NCBI RefSeq assembly: GCF_022539315.1
Contig: NC_066323.1
Location: 11,087,219 to 11,151,218, forward strand
Source: Serinus canaria
Lineage: Eukaryota; Chordata; Aves; Passeriformes; Fringillidae
Direction: 5' to 3'
Length of the DNA stretch: 64,000 bases
Under the pieces are notes generated by a model. It saw nothing but the letters and a program-made list of their open reading frames with translations. It did no database searches and was not told the origin of the DNA. This document shows, in pieces, positions 36,951 to 50,706 of this stretch; the stretch's first letter is position 1, and every line of letters begins with the position of its first letter. The position numbers and the translations under genes are program-made.

Positions 36951-39900
36951 CCATGTCCCCTCCAAAATAAAAAACTTACAGTTTGGTTTTTTAGTCCTTC
37001 AGCCAGCAGAAAAATGCTGGTCACACTGTTTCCACACCTACAGATGTGGAAAAGAGTGGCTTCCTTGAAGTTAAGATAGAGGATGAGTGGTGGCATCTGG
37101 CATTAAGTGTGAGGTTTTGGAGGCAGAGGAGGACAGATTCCTGCAGTGTGCTCTGGAAGGATACTGCATATGACTTTGGGGGACGCAGGAGAGGTGGCAC
37201 ATAGCAAATATGAGATCTGGATGTTAACACCAAGAGTCTTCATCTTATTTCCTGTGATCCTCTGACAGTGTGCAGTCATTTTCTAGTGCTGAAAATGATG
37301 GTCAAGGTTTGATAAAAGGTATAACTCATCAGTATGTGCAGAAGCCTCTGCAAAATCCAGATGGGAAAATGACCTTGATTCCTGCAGTTAAAGAGAAAAT
37401 GAGGCTTGGGCCAGAATAATTCCCAGGGTTGCACATTGATTTCATTGGAGTTGCCCTGGGGGTGAGTTAGATTCTCAACTCCTTGAAGTTTCCAAAACAA
37501 AGCAGAATCCAGGTGGGTGGCAGTATGGAACTGATGGGGTTTTTGTTTGGCTTTTGGGGTTTATTTTTGGTCACTTGTTTTAGTACAAGCTACACATGAT
37601 GTACAATCATTCCTGCAAATCTGTAGGAGCAGGCAACTATTTTACAAAGAAAAGAGAAAACCTTCACCTGGAACCAGCTCATGTTGACTTTAGAAAGATT
37701 TCCTTTTATTGATGAACATGTCTTTCTGTTTAAAGTACTCCCAGCTTTGACTCTCAGGACTGCAGCCATTCTTTCTCTCTGAAGCCCCCACTTGCTGATG
37801 TGTTTGCAGTAGCTTGTCCAGAAGAACACATTTCTGAACAGAAAACTGGTTTTACTGAATTAATATAAAGTGGGATCAAACTGCAGCAGTTCAAATTAAA
37901 TTTCCACATGGATCTGGACTCCACAGTTTGGGTATATCTAGAGCTAGATTATTGTGTTCCTTGGCCATTAAATATTGCCAATACTGAGTGCTTTTCTTAT
38001 TTCAGATATTACCAATTTATACAAGGCCTATTCAGTTCTACAGATGGAATAAAATTCTGAAATAGTCTAGTGTTTGAATTTGGAGATTCAAGAATACAAA
38101 GGTGAGCATAGAATTTGGAAGCTGAGTTTGGTTTTACAGGGACAAACATGAAAGTGGAATCCAGAGATGGTAATTTGAACTGGACCCTTTTCCATGGCAA
38201 ATTTAGGTCTCTATGTACCCATAGGGAGCTTTTCCTGGGAAGTTCTGGTTCCACACCCTGAATCCACAGTTTGAATTCAGATTTAGGTCCAACCTGGCAG
38301 CCCATTGACCTTGCTGGGAGAATCATGTGAACTTGCCAGTAAATGACAAGTCTCACAGTGCCCTAACTGAGACCTTGTGAAAATTCATCACATTCTCATG
38401 TGAAAACTCCTCATCTGAAGCCCAAAGGATTTGAGCTGGGAGTCACCAGAGTATCCCATCTGTTTGTGAGATAACGTTTTCTGCTCCCACAGCAGAAGTC
38501 AGTTTTTCCCATTAGTTCTGCTTTCTGTGCTGTCTGATAGCAGGAAGAAAAAAACCCAGTGAAAATTAAAAAATGAAGATAATGCAAAGTTAAACACACC
38601 TCTTTTTGATCTTCAAATTGAGTTGATGTCAAGTAAAGCTTGTTCCCTATGCACTGTCTTGCTTCTTTGTTTAATGGGGAATTGAGTGAAACTATTTGAT
38701 TTGCCAGCTTGTGCAGTAAGTTGGAAAATAAAATTAAGAAGTGGCAGTGTCAGAGTCACAGCGTGTAAGTGACCCACGTGAGGCAGAGTTGAATCAGAAG
38801 CTCTTCACCTTCGCAGTGTCCTGTTATCATGTGATCAGATCACTTTGTAAGCTTTGTGATCCCCAGAACCCCTGCTCAGGGCTGCTCCTGGCACCACAGC
38901 CCAGGCTGGGCACAGCACAGAGCGAGTGACTTCTGTGCCTCTCAGATTTTGGGGTTCTTGCTCTGGGTTCTGCACTAATCAGGGTCCAGGGAAGCAGAAT
39001 TGCTCAGGACGGTGAGCTCTGTTTTCCTGTCTTTCCTGGCATGTTTGGAGGAGGCAGGAGGTGCCCTGGGATGGCCTCTGTGAGGAGCCCCTCTGGCTTG
39101 GGGCCCCAGCTGAAAGCCTGAGCAGGACACTCAGTTTGGGTTCCCAGGAACTGCTCTGCCCTCTTTGGGCCAGGGTGCCCCAAGGACTCAGTGAGGAGGA
39201 TCCCCCAGGGAAACTCAGAGCTCTGGGAAAGGAAAGAAGGAGGCCTCACTGTGTGTAGGTGACAAGCCAGGAGCTGGATATAGAGACTTTAATGTCACCG
39301 AAGTCCTTGCTTAGGGACTGGCACTAACATGGACCCACTGGTTGCTTTTCTCCCTGCAATTTTTTTAGAACTCAAGGAATTAAAATTCACCAAAGCCTTA
39401 ATTTCTGAAAATTATTAAGTCTGAAATAATTTTGCCTTAACAATGTCATTTAGTTGGACCGACCAACATGTTCCTCCTCCCCAGTGCTGCCCCTTCCTTC
39501 TTGTATCAAGCTGTGAGAAAGAAGGTTGTAACCAGCTCCCTAAGATGCAGATTGCACACAAGGGTAGCACAGCAGAACCATCCTGCTCTCTTCTACCAGC
39601 TCTGCTCAGTATTTAAACAGAGTTATTTAGTTCCCATGGGAGAATTGTGCTAGAATAAAGAAAAGCACAGCACGCAGCTATTATTGGGGCAGTGATTGTA
39701 ATGAGCATGGAAAATGGAACAGTATATAACCTATTCCTAATAGACTCTTGGGAGGGTTATCCTCTGCTATTCCTCTGATCCCCTATACAGAATTATTTTT
39801 TTTAATAATTGATAATGCCTTGTATTTTTCATTTGTATTGCTCAGTAAACATTAATGGCATTTTCCACAGATGGATTATCCCAGTGCCTGCACCAGAATA

Positions 39901-42900
39901 ATTTAAATAAAACAAACCCCCTTGTTTCTTTCAAAGCAATTGTTTGATGAGAAAGCCTGTCCTTTCCAATAAGGACACTTGACCAGGGAAGGTCAAATAT
40001 TTCTGCACTGAAACTGCAGTTATGTCAGCTGGGAATGCTCTGGAGTCTGTGTGAGCTCCCTGTGTCATCACCACAATTCCTGGTGAATGCTATGGTGAGA
40101 TGGAGCCGTGCTGGCCTAGACCTCCTCTACCACAGAGAAGGTGTCTGAACTCCAAGAGGGAGGCAGGCTGGGAAGATGTCCAACTTTCTGTGCATGCAGC
40201 ACTTCATTATGCAACTATCATGAATAGAAGTCCTCTGTCCTGGAATGGGAGTTATTAAGCTTTAACTTTGTGGTCACAAATGTATCAGCAGTTTTGAGAT
40301 CTTCATGCTCTTAAATATGATGCTAAAAATGTATCAGCCTGGCTATGGAATTTTTGGGGGGATTTTCTTTTCCCCTAATAAAGGTGTGTAAGAAAAACAT
40401 GGGGAAATTGAAGGATGCCCATGCCTGTAGCTCAGCAGCTGAAGCAGAGCAGTCAAGTTTAACTCGGTGCAGGTGAGGAGGATGTGAGCCTTAATGCCTT
40501 CTGCTCCATGGAAACAGCCTTCCATCCGCTTGAAGGCTGAAGCATTGCTGGGAGAGGGAAAACAGGAATGCCATGGAAACATCTCTGCTTCACACAGGAA
40601 GTGCAGTACTGTTTCTTTTGGTTTTACTCCTAGGTGTGTGCAGTGGATCATCCCACAGCAGCAACTAAACATTTTGTTTCAGTTTTGGGAGAGAAATCTC
40701 TCCCTGAAGACACTCACTCATTTGTGTCTTTTCTTGGTTTTTATTTCGTTGATGCAGTGACATACAAACTGATCCTTGCCATCCAGGACCAGGGCTACAC
40801 TATGCCCCAATTAATAGAGTTTTAGTGCTGGACTTGTTTTGGGGCCAGCATCTCTCCCATGTTAAAAGTAATGTATTTTATTGCACACCCATCAGTAAAG
40901 GTTGGGTTTGTGTGCTTTAACTAATGAGAATTCTGTGCCTTCTTTGTTTTAGGAAGTGTCATCCTCAAGATGTTTTTTCATGCCCATCATGCACCCAGGC
41001 TGCAGCCTTGCTGGCATGGAACCAGGCAGGATGGCACTCTGTGTTTCCTGCTAGTCCTGCTCAGCCTCACACCATCTCCTCCCCAGCGTTGCTCAGGGTG
41101 TGGCAATGACACCTTTCTGGGGCAGGAGCTCTCCTGGTGCACAGCCAGTGCAGTTTAAGACAGAAAGGTGTAAAGTGAAGCCGGTGACAGCTTGGGGGAG
41201 GGATTGTGTGGGCCTTTATCAGCCAGAACCTCTCTGAGCGCAAACACAAAAATGCTGTTGACAGACAACTTTCATAAATTGCTTTGTTGAGTGTCAGCTT
41301 CACTTCACAGCACGTTGTCACATGCCAGTGCTGACACTTGTGGCAGAACTTGCAGGCGCAGTATGGCATGCTTGTCTGTAGCTTTTTCTTCATTTTCTTC
41401 CTAGGAAAATCCTCATGGTCCAAACTGGAGACATTTTATCAGGTTTTGTCCTTGCTGCCTGGGTGAGGTGGGATGTTTTGTACAGTATGTGCAGCCAGAC
41501 CCATGCCAACATCACAGTTAAAAATGGGGTGACACAAAATGAATGCTTTAAGTCTATTCATATTTCTGTGACGTATTTTCTGCTGCTGGACTTCTAATGC
41601 TCAAAATCTTTTAGGAGCATCTGTTACTCAGAGAGCAAAGTTTTCCTGCAGCCTTAGAAGAGTTAACAGGGTTACCCAGGGTTATGGGCCAAGTTAGAAG
41701 AAAACATCCTTCTTTTTTATCATTTACTTTCCTGTGCTGGGTGTTTGCCCAAAGCCATGCCATCATGGCAAGGAAATTTGTCCTGCTAGTATCACATGCA
41801 GCCAGACAAGGTGTGTGGTCACTGTAATATTAAACTGAGTCACAAAGCTTCCTAAATGGTTGCTGTAAGTGTGGCTAATGAAAGAAAAAATAGAAACATC
41901 ACTCATCAAGACTTTAACACCAAGCAAGAAGCAATGAAGAAGGAACTGTAGGAACTTCAAAGTAAACAAAAAAATTCTCTGTGGATTCCCTTTTCCCCTG
42001 AAAACTGGGAAGCAGCAGATGGATAATCAACAAAACCCACATCACCTCCTTGAGATAAGGCCTGGGGACAGAGCTTGCAAGGCACTTGAGTAAAAAAAAT
42101 GCATGAAGCTCTACATGGTATCTACAAGCTGTGGATCCCCTGGATTGTCCCAGGCACCTGGAGGGTGTTAGAGCACCTGGAGGCAAGCAGTTCCCAGTCA
42201 GGAGCTGGTGCAGGTGGACACTGCAGCTGGGCTGTGCAGCCTCACTGGTGTTTGGGCTATGGTGATGTCAGGAGTCCCTGCATTACACCACAAGCTGACT
42301 TTTGCAGCTTCCTAGAGGTCAGGAAAAACCCCAGTATTTCCTCAGGGCTTTTGTCATGGTTTATGCCATAGTGTGTGGCTCATGGCTAAGAAGGGAGCAA
42401 GGGGAGCCAGGACTTAATTTCAACACATGGCAGAAGACCTGCTCTGATGTGGTGCAGACACTGGGGGAGAGCAGGAGCAATTGGCTCTCCCTGTGGGCAA
42501 ACTCAGTGAGTGTCACCTGAAAGGGATTAGCTCAAACACCATGGAACAAAGGAGCAGATTATTTTGACATTTAGGCCTGAATATGGCATTTCCAGGGATT
42601 CTTGTAATGATTTGGCCAAAGACTGTTGACAAGGCAAAAGCCCAGTGGGGGAAGTGGTGAGTCCCACAATGGAAAAATTAGCACATGGTAGGACTGGGTC
42701 TGCTGTTGCCCACAGATTTTTGGGTCTTAGGCAAAGGGTGTCCTGCACATAGGGCCACAGCAGTTTTTATTCTCGTGCTGGAGCTGCTCTAGATGACATC
42801 AATGCCCTTGGCTAGCTGCCATGAGTAGGTCCGGAAGAGGCTGGTGCTATCAAGGTGTGTTGGGGGTGTTCTGTTCTCTGCTGGTGCTGGGCTTTCCCTC

Positions 42901-44999
42901 CACTAGGGCAGCTGGAAAACCTGTGGCTAAGTGCCTAAACCATGGCCTGGTGTTTGGTGACTTGCACAAATCAGGAACCTGCTAGCTCAACATATTGGCC
43001 TTGAGACTCCATTTCTTTGATTGCATGTCTCCAGTGATCCTTCAGTTTGGGGTGCTCTCTAGTTTGTGAGGGAGATGAAATGTAGGCAATGAATTACATC
43101 AGATGGGGCTGGGTGTGTGCTCCCAAGCTGAACAGATGTTAGTGACCTTGCTCCAGTGTCGTGGGGCTGGAGGGCAGCAGTAACTCACTCTGATGTGATG
43201 TGTAGCACAGGGGGGGTGCCTGCTGCAGGTGCAGCATTGGGCAGCAGAGCTGTGGGAAGAGGCTTTTATTTCAAGGTTTCAGCTTTTCCAAAACACAAAA
43301 GGACATGCTTGAAATTCATTCCTTCACACTGATCCTGGGAATCTTCCATAACCTTGAGCTTTGGCTGTCTCTTTGCTCACCGAGCCCTGGCGTGCCCCAG
43401 CATCGCCTCATGTGTGGGGAGAGAGGGAGGCTCTGGGGCAGAAGTGGCTTTGCAGGAGCACCATGGCCAGCCCTGGCACTGCCAGCAGCAGCTCTGCCTG
43501 TGTGGCTGCCAGCCAGCTGAGGCATTGGCTGGGATGGCACAGGTGTCTCCACAATTAAGGTGGTATTTGGAATTTCACAGGTGCCCATTATGAGCGATGC
43601 AAACACCCACCCAGCCTGTAACTGCTAGGCTTTAGGCTGGTTCCCTGGGTATAAAGAACTGCTCTGTTCCCTCTCCAGGCCCTTAGGTGATTGCTTTTTC
43701 TTTTGTTTTCACCCCTCACAGGACCTGTGCCCATGGCTGAGCAGCAAAGGCTTCCCAGGCCCCTCATCCAGGGCAGTGCCTTTTTTTGTCACAGCAGCTC
43801 CAGCACTGCTGCTGCTGCTTGTGCCTGCAGGCCCTGGCTGCCCAAAGTGGCCAGAGATGAGTAAATGTGTGTGATCTGTAACAGGGCACCAGCCCACCCT
43901 GCCCTGCTTCAGTCCCACCCAGCAGCGAGGGTTCCCTGCTGACCCCCACCCACACAGAGAGAAAGCACCAGACAGGGAGAGCCTTGCCAGTCCCCACTAA
44001 AGCCCTGGCTACTGCAGGTGGGCTCAGCACTGGGCATCCCTCACCCCACTGCCCCCCTCCTGGCCTTCTCCCACTTGGGAACTCATTACCTCTGAAGTGC
44101 TGCTCCAGCATCTGCAGCCCTGGCACTGGCAGGACTCGTGCCCACACCCAAATCCTGTCTGCTGCAGCACCTCAGGGGCCTCAGACCTTCACAGTGGTAA
44201 GGATGGGGATTGGAGGGGTTTGCAGCCTTGCTTTGAACATGTGTGGTATGTGTGGAGCCAGAACATTTAGGGAGACCCCAGCTGCTAAAAGGAAATGTCC
44301 TCACCCTGGCACAACTGGACAGGCACAATCACCCATGTTCTTCTACACCTGCCCCTCCTAGGCACACCCCATCCTTACATCCCTCTTTCCATTGCTGAAG
44401 TCCTGTTACCCTCTCATACAGCACATGCCTTACTATTTCCATCTGACAGCAAGGATTTCAGCAGCATTTCTTGATCTATTCCATATTTTAAAGGAGCTAT
44501 CCCTCCTGCCCTTTATCTCCTAACTCTACCCTAATAAATATGATTGCTTCATCCTGTGAGACCTGAAAACCCATTTCTGAAATTCCCCTGGCAACTAATA
44601 CAGTAAAACAAGCATATAAATAATTATAATAAAAAGGCATAAAATGCCAGACTTGGGTCAGATATACTCATGGAGTGACATTAGCAACAAATAACTATGC
44701 AGGGTTTGAATGTAGATGGAAAAGGCTGAATAAAGAGTAGCTACTTCATTGCCCATAACTGCCAGGCTCCTAATTCGGGCAGGCCATATTTTACTGATAG
44801 CAGAGCAAACACAGTCATAATGTACCCCTACCTTTCCTGCTTTGTGAAAAATCCCATCCATCCCCAGGGAAGCAAGGATGTTAAAAACAGCGGTGTGAAC
44901 ATGAGGTGAAAGGATAAGACAGAAAGCACAGTCACAGGATGCAATTCCCATGTGTTTGTTGCACATCATATGCTAAGTTCAATTTTCCAAAAGCTTTGT
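36951..44999. other. Gene-free sequence immediately downstream of FGF12
   Basis: No protein-coding exon is recognised on either strand. The part nearest FGF12 (about 44400-44999) could still be 3' UTR if a distal poly(A) site is used, since FGF12 transcripts in other vertebrates can have long 3' UTRs. AT-rich DNA occurs at 39340-39450, 39780-39930 and 44580-44650. The 43380-44340 interval is more GC-rich with chance frames. Confidence 0.45.
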
Positions 45000-45020
45000 T
45001 TTATTTTTAAAGGTAACATC

Positions 45021-45074
45021 TTTATTATTATTATTATTATATTTATTAGTAGTTGTTATTATTATTATTATTAT
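45021..45074. repeat. (ATT)n trinucleotide microsatellite, interrupted
   Basis: Two ATT blocks (about 45021-45040 and 45058-45074) are separated by ATATTTATTAGTAGTTG. It lies in the presumed FGF12 3' UTR, where the minus strand reads AAT repeats and yields AATAAA hexamers at the edges. Confidence 0.95.
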
Positions 45075-45176
45075 GCAGAGATGAGATTTTTCCCCCTTTG
45101 ATCACAGAGCAAACAGTTTGCTTTTGAAAATGTTAATGGAGTCCTGATTTAAAACATTTTTTCTTCACTTTTTTTT

Positions 45177-45193
45177 TTGTTGTTGTTGTTGTT
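45177..45193. repeat. (TTG)n short microsatellite next to a T run
   Basis: Five TTG units follow a T run at 45169-45178. On the minus (FGF12) strand this reads as CAA repeats then an A run, inside the presumed 3' UTR. Confidence 0.9.
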
Positions 45194-45394
45194 TTTTAAA
45201 ACGTTGCAACAGGCAGGATCTGGGTTTCGATTTTTTCTCGTCCTACACAAAGAAAGATTCTGGAGTTCACACTCCAAGCCACTACCGGTAGGTCCTGCCT
45301 TGCCCAGTTGTCATCATCTCAGTGTGGTTTCGCCAGGTGGGGTGGATAGGTGGGTGGGAGGGGAGGATTTGGAAGAAGGGAGGGTATTTGTCAG

Positions 45395-45535
<141 letters not shown>

Positions 45536-47032
45536 TTAACAGCCCTCAAGTCACAGACAGCCATGACCCTAACAAATTATTTCCTTGTACACAATGCTGA
45601 GTTCCAGCCCCACTGCAAACACACACACACCCACACTTACAAAACCCCAACTGACCCAGCAGCAGATCGTGTTATCAAGCAGGATCTGTTTACTTGCCCT
45701 TGCTGCCATTTGCTTCTGTCTCGGTATTCTTTCAAAGGCAGAGAGAAACAACAGATTGACTGCTCACAGATAAATCTTTCTAGGTTTTTTTGTGCTTTAT
45801 AGCTTTTTTGTGTTATATTCATATATATATAAAATAAACATTTTAGCTCACAGAGCCATGTACTGCCTTGAGATGCTGATTATCATCTAACAACAGGTTC
45901 AAGAATGACCCGGCTCCCAGCCCTTGAACTGCAACCAAAGCCCTTGAGAGTCCTGAATCAAAACTACACCTGCAGCTGAGCCATGAAGGATTTCTGGGTG
46001 TTGAGCTGTGGATCTGAAGTGGTGACTCAAGCCCATTTGGCTCCATCAGCCAAGAGCCGAGGTCTGCTCTTGGCACTTCCTATTTATTCCTCTGTAAATC
46101 AAGCCAGCCAGCCAAGGTCAGGGCTGTGAGCAGACACGTGGGATGAGTTCAGTGACAGCAAGTCAGGAGCTGTCCCAGCTTTCTGTGGTTGTCTGGCAGC
46201 ACCTGAGAGCAGGGTGGCTGGAGGGCACCTTCTCTCCAGATCCTGGCTGTGCAGTGTGTGTCCTATAAAAATGAACTTGCTGGAGCCCAGACAGCCAGAG
46301 AAGGCAAAGTCTGCCCAAGGCTCATCCAAACGTCCTGGGCAGGACAAAGCATTTATCCAGCTCAGCACATGGACTAGGTCCTCACGGCTGTCCTCGTGCC
46401 ATGTGAGGTGTGCCAGAGCAGGGGCACGAGCTGTTCACACCAAGGAGAGCATCTCTGATGAGCTCACTGCAAATGTGGCAGGGTGCAAATGAGATTGAAA
46501 GAGTGAGGCATCTCAAGGACAGGCACAGTGGAGTTGAGAACATAAGGCAGGTCCAGACTGCAAATGTCATGTCCAGATCTTTGCAAAAATTAGGAAATGA
46601 AGAAATGATTGTGTACTGCTTCATTTTGTGAAGCTGTCACATCACAAACAATGGCACAGAGCTCCAACACAGGATAGAGCCTATCAGGGTTCGGTTCTGG
46701 GTAATCAATAAAAACAAAGCTTTAAAAATTATCTGAAGAAATGAAAAAAAAACCATCCCATGTATGAAAAGGCAATGTAAATGTATCTATAATCTCCCTT
46801 GATTTGCAAATAAATCCCAGCAATTAGAGGCAGGCTGAAAACGACATTATTGCTCTGTGCTTTACTCCTGACTAGATAAACAGTTACAGCACTGTGCAAC
46901 AATACAGGACAAAGATAAAGTGCAGCCAACTGTGTATTAATAGGAGGGATATTGAATTGAATATATGAGCAGTGAAAAAATATTACTTTTCCCATAGTGT
47001 ATTTTTCATGCAAGGCTTTCAAAGAAGTTTAA

Positions 47033-47048
47033 ACACACACACACACAC
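47033..47048. repeat. (AC)8 microsatellite
   Basis: Eight perfect AC units inside the FGF12 intron. A simple repeat. Confidence 0.9.
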
Positions 47049-49925
47049 TTGTCCTCCCAGCAAGGCTGGAAAAGGGCTCTCACATCCCCTTTCAGTCCCC
47101 TCACACCATGGGGAGTGTCACTCAAAAACTTGGTGATGGTGAATTTGCCTGTTGTGGTGAAGTACCCAATAAAATACTAAAGAAAGTATGAAATGGTTAA
47201 CAACAGAGGAAAACCTGTGCCCTTGTGATTTCTTACCCTAAGCTGCAGAGTCTTTGGATAGCACTGAGGGTGTGCTTCACTGCTGTGACTCACCTTGTTC
47301 TCGGATATGATGTTTGCCCAGCAGAATTATGTATTTGTGCCAGTGTTGTCCCAGTGCCCCTGACATTCCATACACAGTTTTGTCTCAAGTGCACTTCATC
47401 CTGACCGCTCTAGTCCCAAGCTGGAGCTGGAGGGACCTCCATGAGTTCTTCCCCCAGAACCAAGCTCATCTCACTCACACCCATCCCCAGTAACCCATCA
47501 GGCTGGGTCAGATGCTTAACCATAAGGACTGACAGGGGAATGCTGCAGCAGCACCATGGCATGCTGCCTTTCCTCAACTCCCTGCCTCTCACCATGGCCT
47601 TTGGCAAAAACCGTGAGCTGCCAACAAGGCCCACAGAGTAAAGAATATAAACCAGGCTACTGATGTAAACAATATTTGCAGCTACAAATGAAGGAAACCC
47701 TGTACCTGACAAGCAAATAGGACAGGAATTATAAGTTTTATCTTCCAGTCTAGCACAGGATACAAATACTGATGTGGGGCATCATGTGGAGACTGCTCAC
47801 ACTGAGCTTTTCAGACAAAGCTGTCAAAGCCTCTGTACCAGACAGGCTGTGCCAACAGCCCGTGCCAGAAAATCAGTAGCAGTATAGAACAAGCATATTT
47901 TCAGTATTTAGATACACCTACAGGATCAGTGCATGCAGTACTTACATGGCATCATGCACAAGAGATGCCTGGACATTCTCCTACTCAAGAGGCTTGCGCA
48001 CATGTGCTGAGCTGTGGCCATGGCTCAGCAGGGGCTGTAAACCCCCTGCACTGTGGCACACAGGTGTGCACACCTACATCTGCACAGGCACAGGGCTTCA
48101 AGGACAGCCCAGCATGTTGTGCAACACAGGCCCTTGGACTGCAGCTTGTTGCTCTTTGTACTGAGGAAGTCTGAGCGTGACTCACACAGGGAGATGTTAG
48201 TCATGGACTGGGGAGGGGGTGTTTGCAAACGGACCTGTATGAGTGCCCAGATCTTCACAGCTTTGAAAGTACATTGCTGGGCTCCAGGACTTGCAGCACT
48301 CACTGGCAGGTCTCTTTGGGATCCCTCTGTGTGTATGTGTGTGTAGACATACTTCCCTGTCACCTGCCCTGAGGTAAAGCAGCAGCAGTGTGACAGTCAT
48401 GCCCGGACACCTGGGAGGTCTGCTGGAGAACACAGCACAAGGAGCTTTGGAAGGATGAGCAATTCAGCTAGAACAAGAGTTCCCTCCCTGCTTTGCCTTG
48501 CTTCTCCCACCCACCCACACCCACACACCAAGCCAAATACAGCCCTTAATGTCTAGAAACCAAGCTAATTCTTTGGAGTTTCAATCAGATAATCAGCTCC
48601 TATGCCCCAGATTCCAATCAACACATCCATATTCATGCTTTAATTGGAAAGTGCTGTTAGCTTGATCTGCTGAAGAGCTGCAGGCTTTAATGGAAGGGGG
48701 TGAACGCAGTGGAGCTGTGCCCATATCTGGTTCTTGTGGCTTTCAATTCCCTGCTCCACTGTGAAGCAGCAGTGCCTGCCACTCACAGGAACAAGGGAGA
48801 AATTTGCACAAAGATCAAATCAAAATTAGGAAGGAGACTGAAGGTACACGTGAGGAGGACGGGGGTGGCAGGGACCATACTTCCTGAAGGCAAAGGCGTG
48901 GCAGGGGCTGCCTGTCACCCAGAACAGCTCAAACTCTTGCCTACATGCTGGCACAGGATCACACTCTCATTTCTGCTTCCCAGACACGGCACTGGCACAT
49001 CACCCACATGATGACACTGAAATCACCCTGGGCATCAGGGACTGCCAGAGTTTGGGAAGCATCGCTTTGCATCCTGACCCCAGCATTTCTCACTTGGCAT
49101 CACTGCAAGTTGAGGAGGTTCAGGGGATGCAACAAACTAACTCCCTTTCCTTTCTCTAGAATATGGCAAAAAGCTTATTAAGCACATTAGATATTTCCCA
49201 TCTATCCATCTTCACTCAGTGTCTTTCCTTGATCAGACTCTTGTGAGTCAGGAGGAACCAAAACTTTTCTAAGCTGCAGTTCAGCAGGTGGGGAGCCCTG
49301 CAGGGTCACCATGTGCCCAATGGTGCCAAGCTGGATCTGGGCAGGGCTGGAAGCAGATCCTCTGGTAGCAGCCCAGAGCAGGATCCTTGCCTGTACAGAT
49401 ACCACAGCTCTGGGTGGTATCTGCCCGAGTGGCTGTATTTGCCAATGCTTTGGTGCAGGGAATTAATTGCCTGAGCAGCAGCACTCAGGGGCACCAGGGA
49501 GTGAGTGATTAGGCACCCTCGTTTTCTGCCTCTTATTACTGCATTCTAAATCCCAGCTGATGCATTTCAGAGGCATGTGAGCTCGTGTCTATCTGGTGTG
49601 AAGATAGACATGTAAAATGTGAAGGATGTTGCCAGGTGGAATCACACTTTGTTCAGATAAGAAAGGCAGCACAGGATGGCAAAAAACCAAGCAAAATCAT
49701 GGTTAAAATACATCACATTTGCCATCTAATAAGATGATCAAGAGTCTGATAGATGAACAAGTGAGTTAGTGTGACATAGAAAACAAACCAAAGCATCCCC
49801 ACCTGGAAGACAGAACCAAGAGAGGAGCTGTGTTGGCAAAGACTCACAAAATGTGGAGATTTTGAGGTTTGATTTTTAAGAATACTTTTTAGGATGTTGG
49901 GAAAGTAACATTTTATATGGGCAGG

Positions 49926-50190
49926 TAGTAACAGGACAAGGGAGAACAACTTTAAAAGAGATTTAGGTTAGACATTAGGAAGAAATTCTTCTCTGTGAGG
50001 GCAGTGAGGCACTCCCACAGGTTGCCCAGAGAAGCTGTTGATGCCCCATCCCTGGTAGAGCCCAAGGCAAGGCTAGTTGAGGTCCTGAACAGCCTGATCT
50101 GGGGAGGGTGGCATCTCTCCTCATGGCAGGGGATTGGGACTAGATGTTGTTTAAGGTCCCTTCCAACTTGAAACTTCCTATGACTCTATG
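49926..50190 (+). mobile_element. CR1 LINE 3' end in FGF12 intron, antisense to the gene
   Basis: The plus strand follows the CR1 consensus in order: AACAGGACAAGGG, GATTTAGGTTAGACATTAGG, AAGAAATTCTTCTCTGTGAG, GGTTGCCCAGAGAAGCTGTT, GATGCCCCATCCCTGG, CAGCCTGATCTGGGG, CTCATGGCAGGGGATTGGGA, AGGTCCCTTCCAACTTG and a final ATGACTCTATG tail. It is 5'-truncated, non-coding and moderately diverged. It lies antisense to FGF12 transcription, as is common for intronic LINE copies. It has no reverse transcriptase or endonuclease sequence. Confidence 0.93.
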
Positions 50191-50545
50191 CTGTACGTAT
50201 TAAGGTGATACCTTTGAAGCATTTGCACAAGGCCTACTGCATTTTCCTAGTCAACAGTCTTGTACTTCTTTACAACATCTGAGGACTCTGCCTTAACAAA
50301 ACTTGGATGCTATTTCCCTGAGGAATGACACTGGAAAAATCTGGCTGCTTGGATACTCATCAGTGATAATGAATGGATCCAGACTAGTCATTAAGAGGTC
50401 ACCTTTGTATTTGAGACATACTCACATCAGGAGGGCTGAAGCACCATAAATTCATTGTTAGGGACTGCTCTGCTGACTTGGAGGAAGTTTTCTGCTTCTG
50501 TGGCCAGATTTGCCACCCTAAATGTTTTCTAGTTTGGGCCAGGGT

Positions 50546-50706
50546 TGTAACTCTTTGGGAGAGGTACATTTGGAAATTACGTCTTCAAAAAGAAGGAAAT
50601 ATGAATAACAGAGCACAAATGTAACTCTCTGAAATGTAACTCTTTGGGAGAGTTACATTTGGAAATTATGTCTTCAAAAAGAAGGAAATATGAATAACAG
50701 AGCACA
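50546..50706. repeat. Tandem duplication with 89-bp period
   Basis: The 72-bp sequence beginning TGTAACTCTTTGGGAGAG at 50546-50617 returns at 50635-50706 with only a few differences, for example AGGTACATT versus AGTTACATT and TTACG versus TTATG. The 17 bp between them repeats a fragment of the unit (AATGTAACTCTCTGA), so slippage at that short word could have made it. It is intronic with no coding meaning. Confidence 0.95.

Larger units (their letters stand above)
45000..45394 (-). other. FGF12: FGF12 3' untranslated region (proximal part) with poly(A)-signal candidates
   Basis: This follows the FGF12 stop codon on the minus strand. Minus-strand AATAAA hexamers lie at 45042-45047, 45021-45026 and 45000-45005, about 350-395 nt after the stop. 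The first two lie in or at the edge of an (ATT)n repeat; the third is just downstream of it. A minus-strand CAA repeat (45177-45193) lies between stop and signals. The real 3' end is not determined by sequence, and a longer UTR reaching below 45000 is possible. Confidence 0.5.

Noticed and set aside
1..45000. Search for tRNA, rRNA, or exons of genes neighbouring FGF12
   Set aside because: No cloverleaf-type boxes, rRNA words or recognisable coding exons were seen by eye. A covariance-model scan and a protein search against bird proteomes would be needed to exclude small or diverged ones.
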